Source of the DNA: Dokdonella_A soli
GTDB taxonomy: Bacteria; Pseudomonadota; Gammaproteobacteria; Xanthomonadales; Rhodanobacteraceae
Reading direction: 5' to 3'
Length of the DNA stretch: 64,000 bases
Assembly: GCF_039523175.1 (NCBI RefSeq)
Contig: NZ_BAAAEU010000024.1
Coordinates: 62,001 to 126,000, forward strand
Shown here: positions 35,075 to 44,388 of the stretch, piece by piece
How the letters are laid out: each line of letters starts with the position of its first letter
Position numbering within the stretch: position 1 is the stretch's first letter
Notes under the pieces: generated by a model
What the model was told of the DNA's origin: nothing
Seen by the model: only the letters and a program-made list of their open reading frames with translations
Database searches by the model: none
Program-made: the position numbers and the translations under genes

Positions 35075-35473
35075 CCTCTAACAGTCAACAGGTTACACTC
35101 GTCCTCTCGCGCGACTTGAAACACGACACTTTCGGCCGTGGGCTTTCGCCGGGCGTAGGAGAACTGTCTATTATGAGGCCCCGCCCGTAAGATTCCGTTA
35201 GCCAAGCTCGAAATCGCTTTGCGTTTACATTCCAATAGTTTGATTTAAATAATAATTATTACAAATCCATGGCGGTCATGGATGGGACGCATTTGTCCCT
35301 CTGGCTTCGCGTAGACGCCGGCTGTCCCGCATCTACGTCACCCGTGACGTGCTCGGCCAACCACGCTCAACCGCCTCTGGTGTCCTCGATCGTCCACGCA
35401 GGCGGCCGCAACGCACAACGTCGCCCCATCGACCATCGCTGCGCCGTGCGTGCGAACTGGCGCCAGCCATCAC
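35075..35473. other. 399-bp non-coding gap with an AT-rich island
   Basis: No gene is supported. Bases 35235-35268 (AATAGTTTGATTTAAATAAT, then AATTATTACAAATC) are strikingly AT-rich for this genome and may contain promoter or nucleoid-protein sites for the small minus-strand gene downstream. The open frames at about 35269-35583 run antisense through the deacetylase 3' end. I could not define a -10/-35 pair. Confidence 0.5.
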
Positions 35474-36559
35474 TCAGGTCAGGCCGGCCGCAGGCCGCCG
35501 TTCGACGAACGGCGCGGAACCCTGCAGCAGCTCGTGCGTGTCGTGCCAGCATTCCCTGTCGAAGATGTTCAGGCGCGGCTTGACCCGATCGAGCTTCGCG
35601 TAGACCGCGAGCAGCGGCGCCGCATGCGCCGGCAAGGTCAGAATCAACGCGCCATCGGTCCATTCGACCGGCAACCTGCGGCCGTGCGTGTCGATGAGGG
35701 TTGCGGGCGCCGCACCCCTGGCCGGGAGTCGTGGCAGTGCGAAACGGAACCTCAGCGTTTCCGTCTTCGTCGCAAGTACGACCAGCAGTTCGTGACGGCG
35801 ATGCAATGCCCAGCCGGGACGATGCGGGATGCGGATTTTCACGGACTCGGCGTGCGGTACGGAGACCGTGTTATTCGCATCGAAGTTTTTCGCATCGATA
35901 ATGTCGAAGCACTCGGGCCGGGCCGCAAGAGCGAGCAGGCGGCGCCGACTCAGCGCGATCTGGCTGAGGTGAGCGAGCATGGCCTGCTGCTTGCGATGCT
36001 GGCCTGCCGCGTCAACCGCGGCCACGCGCGCATTCTCGAGGGCCTTGTCACCATGCACGACATAGCCGAGGCGGACACACGCACGGCCAGCGCGCAGCAA
36101 CGCGAGATCGAACATCACGCGCAGCGCGCTGTGGTCCGGATGACGATCGCCCAATGCCGGCAGCGCGACATGGGTCGGCGCGAATGCGGCGATCTCGTCG
36201 GCGAGCGCGACGATCGCGCGATCATCACGCATCAGGTCATCGGTCAGGCCCTGGTCCGGCCAGCCCAGGAAGCGGGCGGACTGCATGTCCACGCCCAGCA
36301 CCGCTAGCGCCGCTGTCGCCTCGCGACGCCGCCGCTCGCCCCAACGCGCACGCTGCTGGGGTCCGATGCGCCATCGCCGTTCGAGCCAACGCTGTGGCCA
36401 CGGATTGTTGTCGCCATCGGTCGCGAACACGACGCGCAACGCTGCACCCGCAGCCAGCGCGGACTGGATCAGCGCGCCCGTAGCCAGCGTTTCGTCGTCC
36501 GGGTGCGGCGCGAACACAAGCAGGCGGTCATTGGAGGACAGTAGCAACGACGCCGTCAT
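35474..36559 (-). CDS. PIG-L family N-acetylglucosaminyl deacetylase
   Basis: A 361-residue zinc deacetylase of the PIG-L/LmbE family. The metal site is given by APHPDDETLATG (His, Asp, Asp) and the later DRHPDHSALR (His). The deacetylase core covers about residues 1-235; a C-terminal beta-rich domain (about 240-350) is additional. Family members remove acetyl from GlcNAc in glycolipids, thiols or antibiotics. It is divergent from the GT2 synthase across about 210 bp, so the two probably act on the same glycan or glycolipid. Confidence 0.85.
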   Translation of the reverse strand: MTASLLLSSNDRLLVFAPHPDDETLATGALIQSALAAGAALRVVFATDGDNNPWPQRWLERRWRIGPQQRARWGERRRREATAALAVLGVDMQSARFLGWPDQGLTDDLMRDDRAIVALADEIAAFAPTHVALPALGDRHPDHSALRVMFDLALLRAGRACVRLGYVVHGDKALENARVAAVDAAGQHRKQQAMLAHLSQIALSRRRLLALAARPECFDIIDAKNFDANNTVSVPHAESVKIRIPHRPGWALHRRHELLVVLATKTETLRFRFALPRLPARGAAPATLIDTHGRRLPVEWTDGALILTLPAHAAPLLAVYAKLDRVKPRLNIFDRECWHDTHELLQGSAPFVERRPAAGLT

Positions 36560-36769
36560 CGATCTTCCATTTCGGTAAACACGGGATCGCGGCGGATCGC
36601 CGCGTGATGTGCGGCAGCCTACCTGAAGTAGCCGGACAGCGGCGAGATCAACGGTACGCGCTGTACCGCGACGACAACAACACGCCTGATTGAAATTGCA
36701 TGGTTCCGTTCATGCACGGTTATCGCATGGACCGGAAGATCGCGCCCTTCGAACACCCGTGTTCCTCTC

Positions 36770-38152
36770 ATGCAGAATCCGACAGCAGCGGCGCGGCCGC
36801 AGGGCTCTACGCGCCGCGCGCACGACTACCATGAAATCCCGGGCGACAGCTTCTACCGTCTCGTGATCCTGCTCGGCTTCGCGCTGATGCTCTATGCGAG
36901 CTGGCGTTTCAACGTGTTCCACGGTGTGCTGCATTCGGCGCGCCATCATGAATGGGGCCGCTTCGTCGTCGGTCCGGCGATCCTGTGGGCGGCGATGGGT
37001 CTCTTGATGCTGCTGTTCCGCACGCTGCTCTGGTTCCGCTACCGCACGCCGCCGCTGGCGAACGCAGCCGATGCTCCGACGATGACCGTGATCATTCCGG
37101 CGTACAACGAGGGCGCGATGGTCGCGCGCTCGATCGAATCGGTCGCGCAGGCACACTATCCGCACGACCGCCTGGAGATCTTCGTCGTCGACGATGGCAG
37201 TGAGGACGACACCTGGGCGCACATCCAACGCGCGGCCGACGCGTTTCCCGCTCTGGTCACGCCGCTGCGCTTCGAGCGCAATCGCGGCAAGCGCGCCGCT
37301 CTCGAGGCGGGCTTCCGGCGCGGTCGCGGCGAAGTGATGGTCACGATCGATTCGGACAGCGTGATCGAAGCGGACACGTTGCTCGCGATGGCTGGCGCAT
37401 TCCGTGATCCGAAAGTGGGTGCGGTGGCCGGCAAGGTCAGCGTGTTCAATCGCGAGGATGGGCTGATCCCGCGCATGCTGAAGGTGCGTTTCGCGCTGTC
37501 GTTTGATTTCCTGCGCGCGGTGCAGAGCACCTATGGCACCGTCTACTGCTGTCCGGGTGCGCTCGCCGGCTACCGATCGAGCGTCGTGCGCAAGGTGCTG
37601 GATGCGTGGATGAAGCAGCGCTTCCTCGGCCGCGCCTGCACCTACGGCGAGGATCGCGCATTGACCAATGACATCCTCAACGAGGGTTACGACTGCGTCT
37701 ACCAGCGTGCCGCGATCGTGCATACGCTGGTGCCGACGACCTACCGACGCCTGTGCAAGATGTTCCTGCGCTGGGACCGCAGCTACGTGCGCGAGGAACT
37801 GCGCTTCATCGGCGGCATCGTCTGGAAGCGGCCATTGCGCGCACGCGCGATCGCGATCGTGGAATTCCTGATCACCAACCTGCGCTATCCGATCGGCTGG
37901 GCGACGCTGGCGCTGCTGGTCTCGATGACGCCGGTGCATCCCGAAGTGCTGCTGCGCTTCTGCTGTGCGTTGCTGCTGGTTTCCGCGTTCAACATGCTCT
38001 ACTACCTGCGCAGCGAGCGCAGCTGGGATTTCATCTACGGCATCGGCTACGCGTTCTTCTCCGCGTTCGCGCTGTTCTGGATCTTCCCGTACGCGCTATG
38101 CACCGCGCGCGCAGGGCTGGCTGACGCGCTGACGCTGCGCGACTGTGGGTAG
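36770..38152 (+). CDS. membrane GT2 glycosyltransferase (NodC/PgaC-like)
   Basis: A 460-residue processive-type glycosyltransferase. Two N-terminal helices (about 25-45, 60-85) are followed by the GT-A domain with VIIPAYNEG, VVDDGSEDD, the DXD-like TIDSDS, the acceptor-site YGEDRALTN and a Q/RxxRW-like FLRWDRSY, then helices at about 375-455. Hyaluronan, chitin and poly-GlcNAc synthases share this plan. With the divergent PIG-L deacetylase, it suggests a partly de-N-acetylated surface polysaccharide or glycolipid. The final stop TAG is the first three bases (after G) of a repeat element that follows. Confidence 0.87.
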   Translation: MQNPTAAARPQGSTRRAHDYHEIPGDSFYRLVILLGFALMLYASWRFNVFHGVLHSARHHEWGRFVVGPAILWAAMGLLMLLFRTLLWFRYRTPPLANAADAPTMTVIIPAYNEGAMVARSIESVAQAHYPHDRLEIFVVDDGSEDDTWAHIQRAADAFPALVTPLRFERNRGKRAALEAGFRRGRGEVMVTIDSDSVIEADTLLAMAGAFRDPKVGAVAGKVSVFNREDGLIPRMLKVRFALSFDFLRAVQSTYGTVYCCPGALAGYRSSVVRKVLDAWMKQRFLGRACTYGEDRALTNDILNEGYDCVYQRAAIVHTLVPTTYRRLCKMFLRWDRSYVREELRFIGGIVWKRPLRARAIAIVEFLITNLRYPIGWATLALLVSMTPVHPEVLLRFCCALLLVSAFNMLYYLRSERSWDFIYGIGYAFFSAFALFWIFPYALCTARAGLADALTLRDCG

Positions 38153-38226
38153 GAGCGGCTTCAGCCGCGATGCTTTCCTCGCGCTCGTCAAAAGCGCAAG
38201 AGCATCGCGGCTGAAGCCGCTCCTAC
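38149..38226. repeat. inverted pair of GTAGGAGCGGCTTCAGCCGC repeats overlapping the GT2 stop codon
   Basis: The left arm begins GTAGGAGCGG at 38149, and its TAG (38150-38152) is the stop codon of the GT2 gene. The right arm ends at 38226. The 29-nt loop has its own small inverted repeat (GCGCTCGTCAAAAGCGC). The element lies between the convergent GT2 and argH genes and could end both transcripts. Confidence 0.88.
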
Positions 38227-38244
38227 AGAGGCGCGCAGGCGCCC

Positions 38245-39534
38245 TTACAGGGCCTTCAGACGCGCGCGCAACTCGTCCAGGCGCAGATCGGCGGCAGCAC
38301 CCGGCGACACGCGCGCGGCCAGGCTCGACTCCGGCGTGCGGCCCTGCCCGGCTGATGCGGCGGTTTCCGCAGCCTGGCGGTACGCCTCGCGGAACGGCAC
38401 GCCGGCCGCGGCCTGCTCGATCGCGACATCGGTCGCGTACATCGCAGGTTCGATCGCGGCACGCATCGCCGGCGCATTCCATTCGAACCGGGCGAGCAGG
38501 TCCGGCAGCAATTCCAGCGCCGCGAGTCCGTGCGTGAACCCGTGGAACAGAGACCCCTTCGAGAACTGCAGGTCGCGCTGGTAGCCGGACGGCAGCGACA
38601 GCAGGTGCTCGATCTCGGTGCGCGCCGCAGCAACGCTCGCATAGCTCGCACGCATCAGCTCGACGACATCCGGATTGCGCTTGTTCGGCATGATCGAACT
38701 GCCGGTCGTGTATTCGGAGGGCAGCGTCACGAAGCCGAACTCCGCCGTCGTGAACAGCGACAGATCCCAAGCCAGGCGACGCAAATCGAGCAGCGCAGTG
38801 CCGAGCGCATCGAGCGCGCCGATCTCGAACTTGCCGCGCGAAAGCTGCGCATAGATCGGGTTGACCTGCAGCCGCGCGAAGCCGAGCGCTCGCGTCGTGT
38901 ACCCGCGGTCGAGCGGCAGGTTTACGCCATAGCCGGCCGCGGTGCCGAGTGGATTCGCATCGATCCACGCGAGCGTGTCGCGCGCGCGCCGCGTGTCATC
39001 GATGAACGCCTCGGCGAAGCCGGCGAACCACAGTGCGGTCGACGACACGACCGCGCGCTGCAGATGCGTGTAGCCCGGCAGCGGCAGGGACTCGCGTCCG
39101 GCACGGTCAAGACAAGCCTCGGCGACTGCGCGGCACGTCGTGAGCAATTCGCCCAGCTTCGCCTTCAGCCACAGTCGTGTCGCGACCAGGATCTGGTCGT
39201 TGCGGCTACGCCCGGTGTGTACCTTGCGGCCGGTGTCGCCAAGGCGTTCGGTCAGGCGCGCCTCGATCGCCGAATGGCCATCCTCGTAGCGCGCGTCGAG
39301 CACGAAGCGTTCGTGGCGGAAATCGTCGGCGAGCATGTCGAGTTCGCGCGTGATCGCATCGGCCTCCGCCACACTCACGATCCCGATGTTCGCGAGGCCA
39401 CCGACATGCGCCTTGCTCGCTTCAATGTCGTGCAGGAAGAACTCGCGATCGAGCATCACGTCGTCGCCCGCGAGGAAGCGCATGATGCGCTCGTCGGTGC
39501 GCGTGCCGGATTTCTGCCATAGCAGGTCACTCAT
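38245..39534 (-). CDS. argH: argininosuccinate lyase
   Basis: Splits argininosuccinate into arginine and fumarate, the last step of arginine synthesis. The product is 429 residues. Signature GSSIMPNKRNPD (catalytic Ser loop), HTGRSRNDQ and TGRKVH are present. It is shorter than E. coli ArgH (457), with the reduction mainly at the C-terminus. The ATG at 39534 (MSDLLWQKSG) follows GAGAGGAA; the proS stop lies 5 bases inside this gene, so the two overlap. It is the last gene of the arg operon. Confidence 0.94.
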   Translation of the reverse strand: MSDLLWQKSGTRTDERIMRFLAGDDVMLDREFFLHDIEASKAHVGGLANIGIVSVAEADAITRELDMLADDFRHERFVLDARYEDGHSAIEARLTERLGDTGRKVHTGRSRNDQILVATRLWLKAKLGELLTTCRAVAEACLDRAGRESLPLPGYTHLQRAVVSSTALWFAGFAEAFIDDTRRARDTLAWIDANPLGTAAGYGVNLPLDRGYTTRALGFARLQVNPIYAQLSRGKFEIGALDALGTALLDLRRLAWDLSLFTTAEFGFVTLPSEYTTGSSIMPNKRNPDVVELMRASYASVAAARTEIEHLLSLPSGYQRDLQFSKGSLFHGFTHGLAALELLPDLLARFEWNAPAMRAAIEPAMYATDVAIEQAAAGVPFREAYRQAAETAASAGQGRTPESSLAARVSPGAAADLRLDELRARLKAL

Positions 39535-40873
39535 GCCGATTCCTCTCTGTGCTCGCGTCGACCAGCCGCGCGACAACCGCTTCGATCGGCAGTTCGCTGC
39601 GCTCGCCGCTGCAACGCCGTTTCAGTTCTGCCATGCCATTCGCCAATCCGCGTGGGCCGACCGCGATCTGCCATGGCAGGCCGATCAGGTCCATGTTCGC
39701 GAATTTCGCGCCGGCGCGAGCGTCGGTGTCGTCGTGCAGGACGCCGATGCCGCGCGCCTCGAGCTTCGCACGCAGCTCGGCGCAAGCCGCCGCGGTCGCC
39801 GGGTCGCCCGGCTTGACGTCGAGCAGGCCGACATCGAACGGCGCGACCGCATCCGGCCAGACGATGCCGGCTTCGTCGTGACAGGCCTGGACGATCGCAC
39901 CAACGAGACGCGACACGCCGATGCCGTACGAGCCGCCGTGCAACGCGCGCGCGGAACCGTCCGGCATCGTCACCTGCGCACGCATCGCCTCCGAATATTT
40001 CGTGCCGAAATAGAAGATCTGGCCGACCTCGATGCCGCGAGTGCGCAGCCGCCGCGGCTCGGGAACCTCCGCTTCGTAACGTACCGGATCGTGCACGTCC
40101 GAGGTCGCCGCGTAGCGCGTAGTCCACTCGCGAATCACCGGTTCGAGATCGCCATCGTAGTCGACATCGGCATCCGGAACCGGCAGGTCCAGCACGCCAC
40201 GATCGCAGTACACCTCGGACTCGCCGGTCTCGGCGAGCACGATGAACTCGTGCGACAGGTCGCCGCCGATCGGTCCGGTTTCCGCGCGCATCGGGATCGC
40301 CTTGACGCCGAGGCGCGCGAAGGTGCGCAGGTAAGCGACGAACATGCGCTGGTACGAGCGACGCGCGCCGGCCTCGTCGAGGTCGAACGAATAGCCGTCC
40401 TTCATCAGGAACTCGCGCCCGCGCATCACGCCGAAGCGCGGCCGCTGCTCGTCGCGGAACTTCCACTGGATCTGGTAGAGGTTGCGCGGCAGGTCGCGCC
40501 ACGAGCTGACCCCGGCACGGAAGATCCCGGTGACCATCTCCTCGTTGGTCGGTCCGTACAGCATCTCGCGCTTGTGACGATCGCGGATGCGCAGCATCTC
40601 GGGGCCGTAGGCCTCGTAGCGGCCGCTCTCGCGCCACAGGTCGGCGAGCTGCAGGGTCGGCATCAGCAGCTCGATCGCGCCGGCGCGATCGAGTTCCTCG
40701 CGCACGATGCGTTCGATGTTCTTCAGTACGCGCAGGCCGAGCGGCAGCCAGGCGTAGATGCCGGCTGCCTCCTGCCGGATCAATCCGGCGCGCAGCATCA
40801 GGCGATGCGAGGCGATCTGTGCCTCGGCGGGATTGTCCTTCAGGGTCGGCAGGAAGTAGCGGGAGAGTCGCAT
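39527..40873 (-). CDS. proS: prolyl-tRNA synthetase, short form without editing domain
   Basis: Charges tRNA-Pro; 448 residues. Class II motifs: motif 2 at QIQWKFRDEQRPRFGVMRGR, motif 3 at GGSYGIGVSRL, and TNEEMVTGIFR. The YbaK-like insertion between motifs 2 and 3 that edits Ala-tRNA-Pro in long bacterial ProS (about 570 residues) is absent, so this is the 'ProS type 2' form known from alphaproteobacteria. GAGGAAA precedes the ATG at 40873. It sits between argC and argH, where Xanthomonas has no proS, and overlaps argH by 8 bp. Confidence 0.93.
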   Translation of the reverse strand: MRLSRYFLPTLKDNPAEAQIASHRLMLRAGLIRQEAAGIYAWLPLGLRVLKNIERIVREELDRAGAIELLMPTLQLADLWRESGRYEAYGPEMLRIRDRHKREMLYGPTNEEMVTGIFRAGVSSWRDLPRNLYQIQWKFRDEQRPRFGVMRGREFLMKDGYSFDLDEAGARRSYQRMFVAYLRTFARLGVKAIPMRAETGPIGGDLSHEFIVLAETGESEVYCDRGVLDLPVPDADVDYDGDLEPVIREWTTRYAATSDVHDPVRYEAEVPEPRRLRTRGIEVGQIFYFGTKYSEAMRAQVTMPDGSARALHGGSYGIGVSRLVGAIVQACHDEAGIVWPDAVAPFDVGLLDVKPGDPATAAACAELRAKLEARGIGVLHDDTDARAGAKFANMDLIGLPWQIAVGPRGLANGMAELKRRCSGERSELPIEAVVARLVDASTERNRHE

Positions 40874-40922
40874 GGGTTTCCTCGATGCGGATTGGCGATT
40901 TCGGATGCGTGACGCATACGCG

Positions 40923-41882
40923 TCACGGTCGCGGGATCGCCTCCATCTCATCGAAACCGAACGCGAGGTTGAGGTTCTGCAGCGCCTGCGTCGCGGCGCC
41001 CTTGAGCAGGTTGTCGAGCGTCGCGACGATGACGACGCGCTTGCCGCCGGGTGCGACCGCAAATCCGCCGACTTCCGCATAGTGCTTGCCCGCGATGGCG
41101 CTTACCCACGGCGCCTCATCGATCACCCGGACCAAAGGCTCGCCGTCATAGAACTCACGATAGTGCGCCTTGACCGCATCAGCGTTCGTCGACTGCTGCA
41201 GCCACAGATTCACCGTCATGGTGATGCCGCGGAAGTGCGGCCCGACGTGCGGCATGAACTCGACCGGCACGCCGAGCTGGCGCGTGACTTCGCGCTCGTG
41301 CAAATGATCGACCAGTGCATACGGCATCAGGTTGTCGCGCAGCTTTTCCGGGTTGTTCTTGTCCGACGGTGTGGTGCCGGCGCCGGAATAGCCGGATACG
41401 CCGAAGCAGGCCGGTGGCGCAGCGAGTTCGTCCTTCAGCGGCGCAATGGCGAGCTGCATCGCGGTCGCATAGCAGCCGGGGTTGCTGATGCGCTTCTGGC
41501 CGGCATAGCGCGTGCGCGTGAGTTCAGGCAGGCCGTAGTACCAGGCATTGTCGAAGCGGTAGTCCGCCGACAGGTCGACGATCACGGCGTCCGGCTTCTC
41601 CGCATCGATCGCGGCGACGATCTCCTTCGCCTTGCCGTTCGGCAGCGCGAGCACGACCGCATCGGCGCGTCCAGCGGCCACCGCCTCGTGCGACAGGTTC
41701 TCGTAGCGCAGCCCGCCGGCGAATTCGGCGACGTGATCGGTCACGCGCTGGCCGTCCAGCTCGCGCGAGGATACGAACGCGAGTTCGAGGCCGGGATGGC
41801 GCGCGATCAGGCGGATCAGCTCGGCGCCGGTGTGGCCGCGCGCGCCGACGATGCCGACCGATTTGACGTCATGGGCATTCAT
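40923..41882 (-). CDS. argC: N-acetyl-gamma-glutamyl-phosphate reductase
   Basis: NADPH-dependent reduction of N-acetylglutamyl phosphate to the semialdehyde, third step of arginine synthesis; 319 residues. The Rossmann start is VGIVGARGHTGAELIRLI, and the catalytic Cys is in SNPGCYATA. HVGPHFRGITMTVN matches the family. It starts 4 bases after the argB stop, showing operon coupling, and proS follows after 49 bases. Confidence 0.95.
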   Translation of the reverse strand: MNAHDVKSVGIVGARGHTGAELIRLIARHPGLELAFVSSRELDGQRVTDHVAEFAGGLRYENLSHEAVAAGRADAVVLALPNGKAKEIVAAIDAEKPDAVIVDLSADYRFDNAWYYGLPELTRTRYAGQKRISNPGCYATAMQLAIAPLKDELAAPPACFGVSGYSGAGTTPSDKNNPEKLRDNLMPYALVDHLHEREVTRQLGVPVEFMPHVGPHFRGITMTVNLWLQQSTNADAVKAHYREFYDGEPLVRVIDEAPWVSAIAGKHYAEVGGFAVAPGGKRVVIVATLDNLLKGAATQALQNLNLAFGFDEMEAIPRP

Positions 41883-41886
41883 CGTC

Positions 41887-43200
41887 TCAGTCCGTCAGCG
41901 TCGGAGTGCGTTCGCGGCAATGCGCGACGCAACGCTCGATGTCGGTGAAGTCCTCGATGCCGTACCAGAACACCTTCCACTTCGGCATCTTGATGCAGCC
42001 GTCGCTTTCGGCGAAGTAGAACGCATTGACCGGATTGCCGCGACGCGAACGCCAGAACAGGTGCGGCGTCTGCTCGCGCATGACCTGCCACACGGCACGG
42101 CCGAGGCCTTCACCCTGCGCGTCGTCGAGCACGGCGAATTTGTCGAGATAGATGTGGTTGTCCTCATCGGTCAGGATCACAGCCGCACGGTAGTTCTCGC
42201 TGACATAGGCGCGCTGCAGGCGCGTGCGCTGGAAATAGTCCGGCAGCAGGCGACGCCCGAACGCGGATTCGATCAGCTCCTTCAGGCGCGGCAGGTCGAG
42301 TTCGTCCCATGCACCCACGCGCAGCACGCGTTCGCCGCGCCGCACCAATGTGCCCGAGCCCTTGTGGGTGAACAGCTCCTTGGCCAGCTCCGACGGTTTG
42401 GTGATCGACACCGACGACGACGGCGGCAGGCCATCGAGCAGGTCCTTGATCTGCTCCAGCTTCACCCGCATGCCACCGTTGATCCACGGCTGCGCGATCA
42501 GGTGCTCGTACTCGGTGGACAGGTTGATCGAATCGATCACGCGGCCATGCTCGTCGAGCAGGCCGCCGGTCCCGGTCAGGAACACGATCTTGTACGGCTG
42601 CAGCACCTGCACCAGTTCGTTCGCGGCGAAGTCGGCATTGACGTTGACGATCTGGCCGTCGCCGGTTTCCGCGAGCGAGGCGATCACCGGGATCGAGCCG
42701 ACCTTGATCGCGGCCTCGATGCCGTCGGTATCGACGCGCACGACCTTGCCGACCAGGCCGTAGACGTCGCGATCGAGGTACTCGGCCTCGAACACGCCGG
42801 ACTGGATCGAAGTCGCGCGCACGCCCTGCGCCTGCAGCGCCTCGACCAGCTTCAGGTTCTCCTGCCGCATGACCTGGCGCACGACCGCGAGCACGGCCGC
42901 GTCGGTCACGCGCAGGTTGTCGACCGTGCGCTTCTCGATGCCGGCCGCCTTCATGCGCTCGTCGAGCTGCGGGCCGGCGCCGTGCACGACGATCGGCGTC
43001 AGGCCGACCTGCTGCAGGAATGCGAGCGAGGACACCAGCGCGTCGAGTTCATCGCGCAGGATCGCGCCGCCGACCTTGACCACCGCGAAGCGGGCAGCGT
43101 CGAGCTGCGAGAAGCGTTTCAGGTATTGCTGGATCTCCTTCGTGCTGGCCATGTTGGACAGCAGGCGGACGATCGTGGTGCGCATATCGGCCATGGTCAC
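41887..43200 (-). CDS. argB: bifunctional N-acetylglutamate synthase/kinase (NAGS-K)
   Basis: Catalyses both the first and second steps of arginine synthesis. The product is up to 437 residues: an amino-acid-kinase domain (about 30-290; VVKVGGAILRD, VVHGAGPQLDERM, FLTGTGGLLD) followed by a vertebrate-type GNAT acetyltransferase domain (about 295-430; DEDNHIYLDKFAVLDDAQGE, then GLGRAVWQVM and GCIKMPKWKVFWYG). This fused protein is typical of Xanthomonas and relatives. Possible starts are GTG 43200, ATG 43194 and ATG 43185 (MRTTIVRLLSNMAS); the last agrees best with the remembered Xanthomonas N-terminus. A 90-bp gap with a 28-codon frame separates it from argE'. Confidence 0.94.
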   Translation of the reverse strand: MTMADMRTTIVRLLSNMASTKEIQQYLKRFSQLDAARFAVVKVGGAILRDELDALVSSLAFLQQVGLTPIVVHGAGPQLDERMKAAGIEKRTVDNLRVTDAAVLAVVRQVMRQENLKLVEALQAQGVRATSIQSGVFEAEYLDRDVYGLVGKVVRVDTDGIEAAIKVGSIPVIASLAETGDGQIVNVNADFAANELVQVLQPYKIVFLTGTGGLLDEHGRVIDSINLSTEYEHLIAQPWINGGMRVKLEQIKDLLDGLPPSSSVSITKPSELAKELFTHKGSGTLVRRGERVLRVGAWDELDLPRLKELIESAFGRRLLPDYFQRTRLQRAYVSENYRAAVILTDEDNHIYLDKFAVLDDAQGEGLGRAVWQVMREQTPHLFWRSRRGNPVNAFYFAESDGCIKMPKWKVFWYGIEDFTDIERCVAHCRERTPTLTD

Positions 43201-43207
43201 GTGCGAC

Positions 43208-43294
43208 TCAATTCCCGCATACCGGAAGCAACCCCCGATCGCCGCGGGCGTTCGAGGACGAGAGCGCGGCGCGCGCGGACAGCGGGGCAGTCAT
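43208..43294 (-). CDS. possible 28-residue coupling ORF between argE' and argB
   Basis: An ATG at 43294 overlaps the argE' stop as ATGA and opens a frame of 28 codons (MTAPLSARAALSSS ... LLPVCGN) ending 8 bases before the earliest argB start. It may be chance, the decayed 5' end of argB, or a frame that carries ribosomes across the gap. Only the overlap geometry supports it. Confidence 0.25.
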   Translation of the reverse strand: MTAPLSARAALSSSNARGDRGLLPVCGN

Positions 43295-44388
43295 GGTGTC
43301 TTCTCCAGCAGGCGTTGATAGGTAGTAGCGACGGCTTCGAGCTGGTCCAGCGCGACCCATTCGTCGGCGCTGTGCGCCTGCGCAATGTCGCCGGGGCCGT
43401 AGACGATCGTGGTGTAGCCAGCCTGCGAGAACAGCGCAGCCTCGGTCCAGAAATCGACCGCGTTGCCGATGGTCAGATCCAGCGCATCGGCTAGATCGCG
43501 TGCAGCGAGCCGGCGTGCCTCGGCGTGTGCGATATCGCCGGCCGGCAGCGACGGGCCGCGGAAGGTTTCCGTGAATTCGACAGGAGCAACCTCGGCGAGA
43601 TCACGGAACGTGCGCAGCAGATCGTCGGTGTCCATCGACGGCAGAGGACGGAAGCCGAAGCGTACTTCGGCACCCGGCGCGATCACGTTCGCCTTGATGC
43701 CGCCCTCGACACGGCCGATATTGAAACGCAGACCGGTGAGTCCGCCGAAGCGCGCATGCGAGAGCGAGTCGACATGATCGAGCGCCCGATCGCCCCAGCG
43801 GATCGCCTGGTGCAACGCGCTGTCGGTCATTTTCTGTTCGCCCGACGCATGGCCCGCGCGACCGGCGAAGCGCATCAGTACCGAGCTGATGCCGCGATGC
43901 GCGAGCACGGCTTCGCCGCGCGTCGGTTCGGCAACGATGACTGCATCGATTGCCGGCGACTCACGCAGGAACGCTGCGATACAACGCGGATCGTTCGCCT
44001 CCTCGTCGCTGGTGAACAAGAACGCGGCCTCTCCGTCACTCGCCTGCGCAGCGGCGACCAATGCCGCCGCGGCGCCCTTGATGTCGCAGGCGCCGAGGCC
44101 GATCGCGCGATTTGCGCTCACGCGCAGTTCGTGCGGGCTGGCGGTCCACGCCGGCGAATCCGGCACGGTGTCCAGGTGCACGTTGAACAGCCATTTCGGC
44201 GCGCCGCGCACGGCGTACAGGCTGACTGCGCCGGCGCCGTGGTCGGTGACTGTGCAATCGAAGCCCGAGAGCTGCGCACACAAGTAGTCGAAGATGCCAC
44301 CGGTACCCATTGCACGCGGCGGATTGCGTGTGTCGAATGCGACCAGCGCACGCAGGTGAGTGAGCGTGGCATCGAGCAGGTCGCTCAC
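43291..44388 (-). CDS. argE: N-acetyl-L-citrulline deacetylase (ArgE')
   Basis: Removes acetyl from N-acetylcitrulline, the step that joins the acetylated branch to argininosuccinate synthesis in Xanthomonas-type bacteria. The product is 365 residues of the M20 metallopeptidase family: FNVHLDTVPDS, GACDIKGAAAALVAAA, FTSDEEANDPRCIAAFL, LAHRGISSVLMRFAGRAGHA and GNAVDFWTEAALFS closely match the Xanthomonas campestris enzyme as I remember it. The start is a GTG at 44388, chosen because it overlaps the argG stop as GTGA and gives the expected length. Confidence 0.92.
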   Translation of the reverse strand: MSDLLDATLTHLRALVAFDTRNPPRAMGTGGIFDYLCAQLSGFDCTVTDHGAGAVSLYAVRGAPKWLFNVHLDTVPDSPAWTASPHELRVSANRAIGLGACDIKGAAAALVAAAQASDGEAAFLFTSDEEANDPRCIAAFLRESPAIDAVIVAEPTRGEAVLAHRGISSVLMRFAGRAGHASGEQKMTDSALHQAIRWGDRALDHVDSLSHARFGGLTGLRFNIGRVEGGIKANVIAPGAEVRFGFRPLPSMDTDDLLRTFRDLAEVAPVEFTETFRGPSLPAGDIAHAEARRLAARDLADALDLTIGNAVDFWTEAALFSQAGYTTIVYGPGDIAQAHSADEWVALDQLEAVATTYQRLLEKTP

